This document shows positions 11,536-19,442 of a DNA stretch of 45,482 nt, in pieces. The DNA comes from Geodermatophilus sp. YIM 151500 (GTDB lineage Bacteria; Actinomycetota; Actinomycetes; Mycobacteriales; Geodermatophilaceae): the NCBI RefSeq assembly GCF_025716945.1, contig NZ_JAOVZT010000001.1:333282-378763 (forward strand), given 5' to 3'. Each line of letters starts with the position of its first letter. Position 1 is the stretch's first letter. A program made the translations under genes and the position numbers. The notes under the pieces were generated by a model. It saw only the letters and a program-made list of their open reading frames with translations. It was not told the DNA's origin and ran no database searches.

Positions 11536-12657
11536 TCAGCGGCGGCTGCGCTCCTCGTCGGAGGGCGTGCCGGGCGCGGCGGCCTCGGCCTCCCGCTCCA
11601 GACGGGGCTCGACCTCGGCCTCGGCCTGCGGGCCCAGCGAGGAGGAGGCCCGGGCCTCCTCCGGCGTGACGACCGGCTCCTCGACCGACACCAGCTCGCC
11701 GCGGGTCTTGAGCAGGCTCGCGACGGTCGCGACCAGCAGGACGCCGAGGATGATCGACAGCGACAGCCAGATCGGGATCGTGGGCACGGCGTCGATGTGC
11801 TCGCCACCGTTGATGAACGGCAGCGTGTTCTCGTGCAGCGCCTCCATGATCAGCTTGACGCCGATGAAGGCCAGGATCACGGCGAGCCCCAGCGACAGGT
11901 AGACCAGCCGCTTGAGCAGGCCACCGAGCAGGAAGTACAGCTGCCGCAGGCCCATCAGCGCGAAGACGTTCGCCGTGAAGACGATGAACGGCTCGCGGGT
12001 GAGGCCGAAGATGGCCGGGATGCTGTCGAGCGCGAAGATCAGGTCGGTCGTGCCGATGGCGATGAACACGATGATCAGCGGCGTGAACAGCCTCCGGCCG
12101 TTCTCCTTCACCCGGATCTTGCTGCCGCGGTAGTCCTGGGTCATCGGCAGGACGCGGCGCATCCGGCGGATGAGGGCGTTCTCCTCGTACTCGTCCTCCT
12201 CGTCACGGTGCCGCACGAGGTTGATCGCCGTGTACACCAGGAACGCGCCGAAGATGTAGAAGACCCAGGTGAACCGGCTGATCAGCGCCGCGCCGGCGAG
12301 GATGAAGATGCCGCGCAGGACCAGCGCGATGATGATGCCGATCATCAGCACCTCCTGCTGGAGGTACCGGGGCACGCGGAAGCGCGCCATGATGATCACG
12401 AAGACGAAGAGGTTGTCGACCGACAGGCTGTACTCGGTCAGCCAGCCCGCGTAGAACTCCGTCGCGAACTGCCCGTTGGTCACCGCGAGCAGGACCAGGC
12501 CGAAGACCAGCGCCAGGCTGACGTAGAAGCTCACCCACAGGCTCGCCTCTTTCATCGACGGCTCGTGCGGGCGGCGGACGACGAGCGCGAGATCGGCGAG
12601 CAGCAGGACGCTGAGTCCCACGAACGTCGCGATCTCGAACCAGGTGGGGAGCTCCAC
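11536..12657 (-). CDS. TerC/Alx-family integral membrane protein (copy 1)
   Basis: The 373-residue polytopic membrane protein belongs to the TerC/Alx family. Characterised members export Mn2+ or act at the secretion machinery during exoenzyme metalation. The diagnostic acidic membrane motifs LSVDNLFVF and ALDSIPAIFGLT are intact, with about nine hydrophobic segments. A charged loop (RHRDEEDEYEENALIRR) lies mid-protein and an acidic Glu/Ala-rich cytoplasmic tail ends it. The GTG at 12657 (MELPTW) is the start; its Shine-Dalgarno is poor (GTGAGGCTCC). A yybP-ykoY riboswitch lies about 180 nt upstream with a 23-codon ORF between them. It is a paralogue of the adjacent copy at 13042. Confidence 0.95.
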   Translation of the reverse strand: MELPTWFEIATFVGLSVLLLADLALVVRRPHEPSMKEASLWVSFYVSLALVFGLVLLAVTNGQFATEFYAGWLTEYSLSVDNLFVFVIIMARFRVPRYLQQEVLMIGIIIALVLRGIFILAGAALISRFTWVFYIFGAFLVYTAINLVRHRDEEDEYEENALIRRMRRVLPMTQDYRGSKIRVKENGRRLFTPLIIVFIAIGTTDLIFALDSIPAIFGLTREPFIVFTANVFALMGLRQLYFLLGGLLKRLVYLSLGLAVILAFIGVKLIMEALHENTLPFINGGEHIDAVPTIPIWLSLSIILGVLLVATVASLLKTRGELVSVEEPVVTPEEARASSSLGPQAEAEVEPRLEREAEAAAPGTPSDEERSRR

Positions 12658-12734
12658 GGAGCCTCACTCTACGGGGACGGCTCTGGCCCGGCGCGGGCGT
12701 CAGAGGGTGGACGGGGCGGGGTGCGCGGCGCTCG

Positions 12735-12806
12735 CTACCGGATGCGCCACGGGGTCGGCGACGAGGCGCGGACGACCCGGGTGGCGGCGGTGCGGCACGC
12801 GGGCAT
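12735..12806 (-). CDS. Candidate 23-residue leader ORF between the Mn2+ riboswitch and terC copy 1
   Basis: An ATG at 12806 follows CCGGAGGAGCCTGC, a strong Shine-Dalgarno, and opens a 23-codon frame (begins MPACRTAATRVVRAS) that stops at 12735, 77 bp before terC. It is the first ribosome site after the riboswitch. The core CCGGAGG is complementary over 7 nt to the 3' P1 strand CCUCCGG of that element, so it could be the site that is switched. The peptide is Arg/Ala-rich with one Cys, and I recognise no family. It could be a coupling leader or a remnant of a former N-terminus. The sequence alone does not prove translation. Confidence 0.45.
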   Translation of the reverse strand: MPACRTAATRVVRASSPTPWRIR

Positions 12807-12840
12807 GCAGGCTCCTCCGGACACTGGCGTCGTCAGCACC

Positions 12841-12957
12841 GGAGGTCTCTCCCGCCGCAGGCACCGGCCCACGACCGGCAGCGCCGGAGCGCGTCGGGCC
12901 GCGAGGCCCGCGAGCTCGTACTGACGACGCTGCCGCGGGGGGATACTCCCCTCCCCC
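12841..12957 (-). promoter_or_regulatory. yybP-ykoY (Mn2+) riboswitch upstream of terC copy 1
   Basis: Read on the minus strand, the element opens with GGAGGGGAGTATCC and continues to GCGTCGTCAGTACGAG. After a variable G+C-rich stem it closes with GGGAGAGACCTCC. These are the conserved landmarks of the class: GGGGAGUA, the GUCGUCA...UACG loop and the closing GAGACC-P1 strand. P1 is GGAGG with CCTCC. The class senses Mn2+ and commonly controls TerC, Alx and MntP genes. Boundaries are approximate. Confidence 0.85.
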
Positions 12958-13016
12958 GGCGGACCCGCGACCGCGCGCCCGCCGGTGTTGCAGGGGCAGC
13001 GTACGGGTCCGCCGGG
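12955..13016 (-). repeat. 13-bp inverted repeat between terC copy 2 and the riboswitch of copy 1
   Basis: CCCGGCGGACCCG (12955-12967) and CGGGTCCGCCGGG (13004-13016) are perfect inverted arms around a 36-nt loop. The repeat lies just past the copy 2 stop (13042) and abuts the 5' edge of the copy 1 riboswitch. It may terminate copy 2 transcription, or it may compete with riboswitch P1, because its lower arm overlaps the P1 5' side. Confidence 0.55.
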
Positions 13017-13041
13017 CGGTTGTCGCCGGGGGCGCCGGGTG

Positions 13042-14064
13042 TCACCGCGCCATGTGGCCCACCTCACGCTGCAGCTCGGCAGCGTGCTCGCGGCGGTCGC
13101 GGCGGACCTTCTCCAGGCTGGCCACCGTGGTGACGACGAGCGTGCCCGCGATGACCAGCAGTGAGAGCCAGGTCGGGACCTCGGGGACGACGGTGATGTG
13201 CTGCCCGCCGTTGAGGAACGGCAGCTCGTTGGTGTGCAGCGCGTGGATGATCAACTTCGCGCCGATGAAGCCGAGGATCACGGCCAGCCCGTAGCCCAGG
13301 TAGACCAGCCGGTCGAGCAGGCCGTCGATGAGGAAGAACAGCTGCCGCAGGCCGAGCAGCGAGAAGGCGTTGGCGGCGAACACCAGGAAGGTCTCCTGGG
13401 TGAGGCCGAAGATCGCCGGGATGGAGTCGACGGCGAAGATGACGTCGGCGGTGCCGATGGCGACCAGCGCGATGGCCAGCGGAGTGAGGTGGCGCCGGCC
13501 CCGCAGCCGGACGGTCATGCGGTCGCCGGCGTACTCCTCGGTCGTGCGCAGGTGCCGGCGGGCGAACCGGAGGACGGCGTTCTCGCGGTAGTCCTCCTCG
13601 CCGCCGTGCCCGCCGCTGCGGGCCTGGGCGATCGCGGTCCAGACCAGGACGGCGCCGAACAGGTAGAACACCCAGCTGAAGTTCTCGATGGCAGCCGCGC
13701 CGACCAGGATGAAGACGGTCCGCAAGGCCAGCGCGAAGGCGATGCCGAACAGCAGCACCTTCTGCTGCAGCTCCCGCGGTACCGCGAACGCGGCCATGAT
13801 CAGGACGAAGACGAACAGGTTGTCGACCGACAGGCTCTTCTCGGTGAGGTAGCCGGCGAAGTACTCGCCGGCGAAGCCGGCGCCCCACCCCCACCAGAAG
13901 AGCAGGCCGAAGACGACCGCGATGCCGACGTAGACCGCCGACCAGGTCGCCGACTCGCGCAGCGACGGCGCGTGCGGCGTGCGCACGTGGCCGACGAAGT
14001 CGAACACGAGCATGCCGATGATCGCGCCGACGGTGACAGCCCACACCCAGAAGGGCACGTCCAT
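13042..14064 (-). CDS. TerC/Alx-family integral membrane protein (copy 2)
   Basis: The 340-residue membrane protein is clearly paralogous to the next gene downstream. It shares LSVDNLFVFVLIM and AVDSIPAIFGLTQETF and has a closely similar C-terminal helix (LPFLNGGQHI here, LPFINGGEHI there). The start is the ATG at 14064 (MDVPFW), eight bases or so after GGAGGTC. A longer frame that runs upstream passes through the riboswitch and is not coding. It lacks the acidic tail of copy 1. The yybP-ykoY element is only 50 nt upstream, and its 3' strand can pair with the ribosome site. It probably takes part in manganese export or metal loading of exported proteins. Confidence 0.95.
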   Translation of the reverse strand: MDVPFWVWAVTVGAIIGMLVFDFVGHVRTPHAPSLRESATWSAVYVGIAVVFGLLFWWGWGAGFAGEYFAGYLTEKSLSVDNLFVFVLIMAAFAVPRELQQKVLLFGIAFALALRTVFILVGAAAIENFSWVFYLFGAVLVWTAIAQARSGGHGGEEDYRENAVLRFARRHLRTTEEYAGDRMTVRLRGRRHLTPLAIALVAIGTADVIFAVDSIPAIFGLTQETFLVFAANAFSLLGLRQLFFLIDGLLDRLVYLGYGLAVILGFIGAKLIIHALHTNELPFLNGGQHITVVPEVPTWLSLLVIAGTLVVTTVASLEKVRRDRREHAAELQREVGHMAR

Positions 14065-14071
14065 GCAGGAC

Positions 14072-14124
14072 CTCCGGAGGATCGGCGGCGCGCGGGCGCC
14101 GCACGGTGCGTTCCGGAGGTCTCT
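14072..14124 (-). promoter_or_regulatory. Expression platform: anti-Shine-Dalgarno pairing for terC copy 2
   Basis: In the mRNA, GACCUCCGGA (the 3' strand of riboswitch P1) is perfectly complementary over 10 nt to UCCGGAGGUC, which contains the Shine-Dalgarno of the ATG at 14064. Between them GCGGCGC and GCGCCGC form a 7-bp hairpin with a 4-nt loop that would stack on the pairing. The same P1 strand therefore chooses between closing the aptamer and masking the ribosome site, which would give ligand-on translation. Confidence 0.6.
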
Positions 14125-14212
14125 CCCGCAGCCCGTTCCGGGCCGCCGGCCGCGCCGGAGGTCGGAGGACCTCGTACTGACGACGCCGCCGCGGGGGGTT
14201 ACTCCCCTCCAC
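14115..14212 (-). promoter_or_regulatory. yybP-ykoY (Mn2+) riboswitch upstream of terC copy 2
   Basis: The minus strand reads GGAGGGGAGTAACC, then GGCGTCGTCAGTACGAGG, then after a variable stem GGGAGAGACCTCCGG. This is the same conserved skeleton as the element at 12841-12957, and the two have clearly diverged in the variable helix. P1 is GGAGG/CCTCC. Position and gene partner fit the Mn2+-sensing class. Confidence 0.87.
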
Positions 14213-14306
14213 GCCGGAGCGCTGGGGCTCCGGGCTCTTCCACGGTAACGCGCAACCCCTCTTGCGTCGAGCCGGGCCGCGGGGGCGGGGCCCGGGTCCT
14301 GCGGTC

Positions 14307-14660
14307 CTAGTCCTGCGCCGGGCGCCGGCTCCTCGGCAGGGCGGCGACGGCCGCGGTGTAGGAGGCGTCGATCAGCTCGCGCACCTCGTCGTCGGGCACC
14401 GGACCGGTCCAGTCGACGGCGTTCCAGCCGTAGCGGCCGATGTAGCCGCTGATCGTGACGGCGCCCGGGTAGCGCTCCCGCCACTCGGCCGCCTCGTCGG
14501 CGGTGCGGCCGCACTTGACGCCGACCGTGCCGCCGTCGAGGCCGATGAACGCGAACGCCTTGCCGCCGACCTTGGCCACCAGCTCCGCGTCACCCCAGGG
14601 ATAGGTCTCCTCGGCACCCGGCTTGGCCAGGCAGTAACCGATCAGCTCGTCGCGTCGCAC
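14307..14660 (-). CDS. MmcQ/YjbR-family protein
   Basis: The 117-residue product is of the MmcQ/YjbR family, small double-wing-like proteins often called DNA-binding but of unproven function. Typical features are the opening AKPGAEETYPWGDAELVAKVGGKAFAF region, VGVKCG in mid-protein and GRYGWNAVDW near the end. The GTG at 14660 starts 16 bp after the uvrB stop, so it is probably the second gene of a uvrB operon. A link to repair is only by position. Confidence 0.88.
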   Translation of the reverse strand: MRRDELIGYCLAKPGAEETYPWGDAELVAKVGGKAFAFIGLDGGTVGVKCGRTADEAAEWRERYPGAVTISGYIGRYGWNAVDWTGPVPDDEVRELIDASYTAAVAALPRSRRPAQD

Positions 14661-14676
14661 GGGAGGCGGTCCTCGT

Positions 14677-16794
14677 TCAGGCGTGCGCCGCGTCCATCTG
14701 GCGCAGCTCCTTCTTGAGCTCGGTCAGCTCGTCGCGCAGCCGGGCGGCCACCTCGAACTGCAGCTCGCGGGCCGCCGCCAGCATCTGCTCGTTCATCTGC
14801 GTGATGAGGTCGGCGAGCTCGGCCCGCGGCAGGCCCTGCACCTCGATGGCGCCCGCCTTGCCCCGCGCCTTGGACGAGAGGCCGGGCACCGGCGCCTTGC
14901 CGCGGGACTGCTGCCGCCCGGAGCCGCCGAGCAGCCGGGCCGAGCTCTCGGCGTCCTCCGCCTCCCGGTAGATGCCGTCGAGGATGTCGACGATCTTCTT
15001 GCGCAGCGGCTGCGGGTCGATCCCGCGCTCGGCGTTGTAGGCGATCTGCTTCTCGCGCCGGCGGTTGGTCTCGTCGATGGCCATGGCCATCGACGGCGTG
15101 ATCGTGTCGGCGTACATGTGCACCTGGCCGGACACGTTGCGGGCCGCCCGGCCGATGGTCTGGATGAGCGACCGGTTCGACCGGAGGAAGCCCTCCTTGT
15201 CGGCGTCCAGGATCGCCACCAGCGACACCTCGGGCAGGTCGAGGCCCTCGCGCAGCAGGTTGATGCCGACCAGGACGTCGTACTCGCCCTGCCGCAGCTC
15301 GCGGAGCAGCTCGACCCGGCGCAGCGTGTCGACCTCCGAGTGCAGGTAGCGGACCTTGATGCCGAGCTCGAGCAGGTAATCGGTGAGGTCCTCGGCCATC
15401 TTCTTGGTGAGCGTGGTGACCAGCACCCGCTCGTCCTTCTCGGTGCGCAGCCGGATCTCGTGGACCAGGTCGTCGATCTGCCCCTTGGTGGGCTTGACGA
15501 CGACCTCCGGGTCGACCAGGCCGGTGGGCCGGATGACCTGCTCGACGACCTCGCCGCCGACCCGGCCCAGCTCGTAGTCGCCCGGGGTGGCCGACAGGTA
15601 GACGGTCTGCCCGATCCGGTCGGTGAACTCCTCCCACTTCAGCGGGCGGTTGTCCATCGCCGACGGCAGGCGGAAGCCGTGGTCGACCAGGGTCCGCTTG
15701 CGGCTCATGTCGCCCTCGTACATGCCGCCGATCTGCGGCACGGTGACGTGCGACTCGTCGATGACCAGCAGGAAGTCGTCGGGGAAGTAGTCGAGCAGGC
15801 AGGAGCCGGCGCTGCCCGGGGACCGCCCGTCGATGTGCCGCGAGTAGTTCTCGATGCCGGAGCAGAAGCCGACCTGCCGCATCATCTCGATGTCGTAGGT
15901 CGTGCGCATGCGCAGCCGCTGGGCCTCCAGCAGCTTGCCCTGCTTCTCCAGCTCGGCCAGCCGCTGCTCCAGCTCGGCCTCGATCGAGCGGATCGCCCGC
16001 TCCATCCGCTCGGGCCCGGCGACGTAGTGGCTGGCCGGGAAGACGAACAGCTCGTCGACCTCGCGGACCACCTCGCCGGTCAGCGGGTGCAGGTAGTAGA
16101 GCCGCTCGACCTCGTCGCCGAACATCTCGACCCGGCAGGCGAGCTCCTCGTACACCGGGAAGATCTCGATGGTGTCGCCGCGGACCCGGAAGGTGCCGCG
16201 CGAGAAGGACAGGTCGTTGCGGGTGTACTGCTCGGTGACCAGGGTGCGCAGCAGGTCGTCGCGGTCGCGCTCCTCCCCGACCTTCAGCCGCAGCGCCCGG
16301 TCGACGTACTCCTGCGGCGTGCCCAGGCCGTAGATGCAGGAGACGGTGGCGACCACCACGACGTCGCGCCGGGTGAACAAGCTGTTGGTGGCGGAGTGCC
16401 GCAGCCGCTCGACCTCCTCGTTGATCGAGGAGTCCTTCTCGATGTAGGTGTCGGTCTGCGGGACGTAGGCCTCGGGCTGGTAGTAGTCGTAGTACGAGAC
16501 GAAGTACTCGACCGCGTTGTCGGGGAGCAGCTCCCGGAACTCGTTGGCCAGTTGGGCGGCGAGCGTCTTGTTCGGCGCCATCACCAGCGTCGGGCGCTGC
16601 ACCTGCTCGATCAACCAGGCGGTGGTCGCGGACTTGCCGGTGCCGGTGGCGCCGAGGAGGACGCTGTCCTTCTCGCCGCGCCTGACCCGCTCGGCCAGCT
16701 CCCGGATCGCGGCCGGCTGGTCGCCCGAGGGCTCGAACTCGCTGACGACCCGGAAGCGGCCCTCCGTGGGCCGGATGTCGATGCTCGCGGACAC
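14677..16794 (-). CDS. uvrB: Excinuclease ABC subunit B (UvrB)
   Basis: This is the helicase-like damage-verification subunit of nucleotide excision repair. The 705-residue product has Walker [14 protein letters not shown] (about 46-58) and the beta-hairpin region [20 protein letters not shown] that inserts at lesions. It also has DESHVT, helicase motif V/VI ([20 protein letters not shown]) and a C-terminal UVR domain ([26 protein letters not shown]) that binds UvrA/UvrC. The ATG at 16794 is the start. The MmcQ gene follows 16 bp later. Complete and certain. Confidence 0.98.
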   Translation of the reverse strand: MSASIDIRPTEGRFRVVSEFEPSGDQPAAIRELAERVRRGEKDSVLLGATGTGKSATTAWLIEQVQRPTLVMAPNKTLAAQLANEFRELLPDNAVEYFVSYYDYYQPEAYVPQTDTYIEKDSSINEEVERLRHSATNSLFTRRDVVVVATVSCIYGLGTPQEYVDRALRLKVGEERDRDDLLRTLVTEQYTRNDLSFSRGTFRVRGDTIEIFPVYEELACRVEMFGDEVERLYYLHPLTGEVVREVDELFVFPASHYVAGPERMERAIRSIEAELEQRLAELEKQGKLLEAQRLRMRTTYDIEMMRQVGFCSGIENYSRHIDGRSPGSAGSCLLDYFPDDFLLVIDESHVTVPQIGGMYEGDMSRKRTLVDHGFRLPSAMDNRPLKWEEFTDRIGQTVYLSATPGDYELGRVGGEVVEQVIRPTGLVDPEVVVKPTKGQIDDLVHEIRLRTEKDERVLVTTLTKKMAEDLTDYLLELGIKVRYLHSEVDTLRRVELLRELRQGEYDVLVGINLLREGLDLPEVSLVAILDADKEGFLRSNRSLIQTIGRAARNVSGQVHMYADTITPSMAMAIDETNRRREKQIAYNAERGIDPQPLRKKIVDILDGIYREAEDAESSARLLGGSGRQQSRGKAPVPGLSSKARGKAGAIEVQGLPRAELADLITQMNEQMLAAARELQFEVAARLRDELTELKKELRQMDAAHA

Positions 16795-16888
16795 GCGGAC
16801 GACGGTACGTCGGAGGTGTGACAGGACGGTGCCCGTGCGCCCCGCGGGAGGGCTGGTGCCCGGGGGACGGCGGGAGGCCGCGGCCTAC

Positions 16889-16917
16889 TTGTCGCGGACG
16901 GGCAGCGGGCCTAGCGT
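16889..16917 (+). promoter_or_regulatory. Candidate promoter far upstream of glgX
   Basis: TTGTCG (16889-16894) and TAGCGT (16912-16917) are separated by 17 bp on the plus strand, a good match to the actinobacterial housekeeping pattern. It would start RNA near 16924, leaving a leader of about 410 nt before glgX that contains the two hairpins at 17003-17080. Confidence 0.45.
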
Positions 16918-17002
16918 GCTCGGTCGCAGGAGCGGGTCCGGTCGGGGACCAGCGCCACCCGGCGTCGCCGGGCGAGGACGGACCCCGGCCCGCCCGCCCC
17001 TA

Positions 17003-17080
17003 CGGCCGGGACGCGGTATCCGTGTCCCGGCCGGACCTGCGCACGACGCCCCCTGCGGTCCCGGCCGCGGGGGGCGTCGT
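17003..17080 (+). terminator. Two consecutive strong hairpins in the uvrB-glgX gap
   Basis: Hairpin 1 is CGGCCGGGAC (17003-17012) with GTCCCGGCCG (17024-17033). Hairpin 2 is ACGACGCCCCC (17043-17053) with GGGGGCGTCGT (17070-17080). Both are perfect. uvrB and glgX diverge here, so neither gene needs a terminator at this spot. Attenuation of a long glgX leader, or the end of a short RNA, would explain them. Otherwise 16795-17333 shows no gene. Confidence 0.5.
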
Positions 17081-17333
17081 CGTCCGGGGGGCGGCGAGCG
17101 GCACCGGCCCGCCCTGCCCGGCCCCCAGGGGTGAGTTCCCTCTCCCGGCGGCCGTCCGAGGTGTGCGGCAGGCTGTCGGCGGGCATGCGGGGTCGGACGC
17201 CGGGTGCGACCGAGCCCGGAGCCCGCCCCCGCACCGCCCACGACACCGCTCGACCGCCGCCCGTCCGCGGGCGCGGCGACCACACAGCGGCCACCGGTAC
17301 ACACCGGGTGCCCACGCAGGAGGAACGCGCACG

Positions 17334-19442
17334 ATGACCCAGGTCTGGCCCGGTACCGCCTACCCGCTCGGGGCGACCTACGACGGCACCGGAACCAACT
17401 TCGCGCTCTTCAGCGAGGTGGCCGACAAGGTCGAGCTGTGCCTGTTCGACGACGCCGGCCGGGAGACGCGCCACACGCTGCCGGAGATGGACGCGTTCGT
17501 CTGGCACGGCTTCCTGCCCGGCATCCAGCCCGGCCAGCGGTACGGGTTCCGGGTCCACGGGCCCTACGACCCGGCCCAGGGGCTGCGCTGCAACCCCAAC
17601 AAGCTGCTGCTCGACCCGTACGCGAAGGCGGTCGACGGCGGCGTGACGTGGCACCCGTCCGTGTTCGGCTACCACTTCAAGAGCGGCAAGCGCAACGACC
17701 AGGACTCGGCGAAGTACATGCCGAAGTCGGTCGTGGTGAACCCCTACTTCGACTGGGGCGTGGACCGCCCGCCACGCACCCCGTACCACAAGACCGTCAT
17801 CTACGAGGCCCACGTCAAGGGCCTCACGATGACGCACCCGCGGGTCCCCGAGGAGCTGCGCGGCACCTACGCCGGCATCGCCCACCCCGCGATCATCGAG
17901 CACCTCACCGACCTGGGCGTGACGGCGATCGAGCTGATGCCGGTGCACCAGTTCGTGCAGGACGACACGCTGCAGCAGAAGGGCCTGCGCAACTACTGGG
18001 GTTACAACACGATCGGCTTCTTCGCCCCGCACAACGAGTACGCCAGCAACACGAGCAACGGCATGCACGTGGCCGAGTTCAAGGGCATGGTGCGCACGCT
18101 GCACGAGGCGGGCATCGAGGTCATCCTCGACGTCGTCTACAACCACACGGCCGAGGGCAACCACCTCGGCCCGACGCTGTCCTTCAAGGGGATCGACAAC
18201 CGGGCCTACTACCGCCTGGTCGAGGACGACAAGCAGTACTACATGGACTACACGGGCACCGGGAACTCGCTCAACGTCCGGACGCCCCACTCGCTGCAGC
18301 TGATCATGGACTCGCTGCGCTACTGGGTCACCGAGATGCACGTCGACGGCTTCCGGTTCGACCTCGCCTCGACGCTTGCCCGCGAGCTGCACGACGTCGA
18401 CAAGCTGGCCGCGTTCTTCGACCTCGTGCACCAGGACCCGGTGGTCAGCCAGGTGAAGCTGATCGCCGAGCCGTGGGACGTCGGCGAGGGCGGCTACCAG
18501 GTCGGCAACTTCCCGGCGCTGTGGACGGAGTGGAACGGCAAGTACCGCGACACCGTCCGGGACTTCTGGCGCGGCGAGGGCGGCACGGTCGGCGAGTTCG
18601 CCAGCCGCATCACCGGCTCCTCCGACCTGTACCAGCACTCCGGGCGGCGTCCGGTCGCCAGCATCAACTTCGTCACCGCCCACGACGGCTTCACGCTCAA
18701 CGACCTGGTCTCCTACAACGAGAAGCACAACGAGGCCAACGGCGAGGACGGCAACGACGGCGAGAGCCACAACCGCAGCTGGAACCACGGGGTCGAGGGC
18801 GAGACCGACGACCCCGAGGTGCTCACCCTGCGCGCCCGGCAGCGCCGCAACTTCATCGCGACGCTGATGCTCAGCCAGGGCGTGCCGATGCTGCTGCACG
18901 GCGACGAGCTGGGCCGCACCCAGCAGGGCAACAACAACGGCTACTGCCAGGACTCCCCGCTGACCTGGATCGACTGGGACGACGTCGACGAGGGCCTGCT
19001 CGAGTTCACCCGCGCGGTCACCATGCTGCGGCACGACCACCCGACCTTCCGGCGGCGCCGCTTCTTCCACGGCCGCCCGGTGCGCCGTCCGGAGGGTGCC
19101 CCCGTCCCGGACATCGCCTGGCTGACGCCGTCCGGTGACCAGATGACCGAGGACGACTGGGACGCCTCGTTCGCCAAGTCGATCGCGATGTACCTCAACG
19201 GCCTCGGCATCCGGTCGACCGACGAGCGCGGCGAGGACGTCGTCGACAACCACTTCTACCTGGCCTTCAACGCCCACCACGAGCCGATCGAGTTCACCGT
19301 GCCGCCGGCGGACTACGCGACGACCTGGTCGGTCGTGCTCGACACGGCGGAGATGAACCGGGTCGAGCCGATCGAGGTCAAGCACGGCGAGACCATCACC
19401 GTGGCCGCCCGCGCCATGGTCGTGCTGAGCGCGGCACCGTGA
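17334..19442 (+). CDS. glgX: Glycogen debranching enzyme (GlgX, isoamylase type)
   Basis: The 702-residue GH13 enzyme hydrolyses alpha-1,6 branches of glycogen-like glucans. An N-terminal CBM48-like region (YPLGATYDGTGTNFALFSE) precedes the barrel with DVVYNHTAEG, the nucleophile Asp in GFRFDLAS, the acid Glu in LIAEPWD and the Asp of FVTAHDGFTL. The frame stays open upstream to 16818, but GGAGG at 17320-17324 and the MTQVWPG start at 17334 match the family N-terminus. Its stop overlaps treY by four bases (GTGA). Debranched chains are substrates for TreY/TreZ, which fits the neighbourhood. Confidence 0.96.
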   Translation: MTQVWPGTAYPLGATYDGTGTNFALFSEVADKVELCLFDDAGRETRHTLPEMDAFVWHGFLPGIQPGQRYGFRVHGPYDPAQGLRCNPNKLLLDPYAKAVDGGVTWHPSVFGYHFKSGKRNDQDSAKYMPKSVVVNPYFDWGVDRPPRTPYHKTVIYEAHVKGLTMTHPRVPEELRGTYAGIAHPAIIEHLTDLGVTAIELMPVHQFVQDDTLQQKGLRNYWGYNTIGFFAPHNEYASNTSNGMHVAEFKGMVRTLHEAGIEVILDVVYNHTAEGNHLGPTLSFKGIDNRAYYRLVEDDKQYYMDYTGTGNSLNVRTPHSLQLIMDSLRYWVTEMHVDGFRFDLASTLARELHDVDKLAAFFDLVHQDPVVSQVKLIAEPWDVGEGGYQVGNFPALWTEWNGKYRDTVRDFWRGEGGTVGEFASRITGSSDLYQHSGRRPVASINFVTAHDGFTLNDLVSYNEKHNEANGEDGNDGESHNRSWNHGVEGETDDPEVLTLRARQRRNFIATLMLSQGVPMLLHGDELGRTQQGNNNGYCQDSPLTWIDWDDVDEGLLEFTRAVTMLRHDHPTFRRRRFFHGRPVRRPEGAPVPDIAWLTPSGDQMTEDDWDASFAKSIAMYLNGLGIRSTDERGEDVVDNHFYLAFNAHHEPIEFTVPPADYATTWSVVLDTAEMNRVEPIEVKHGETITVAARAMVVLSAAP

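Noticed and set aside
16818-17333. An N-terminal extension of GlgX
   Set aside because: The extension is Arg/Pro-rich, crosses two strong hairpins and bypasses the GGAGG-led start at 17334 that matches the family.
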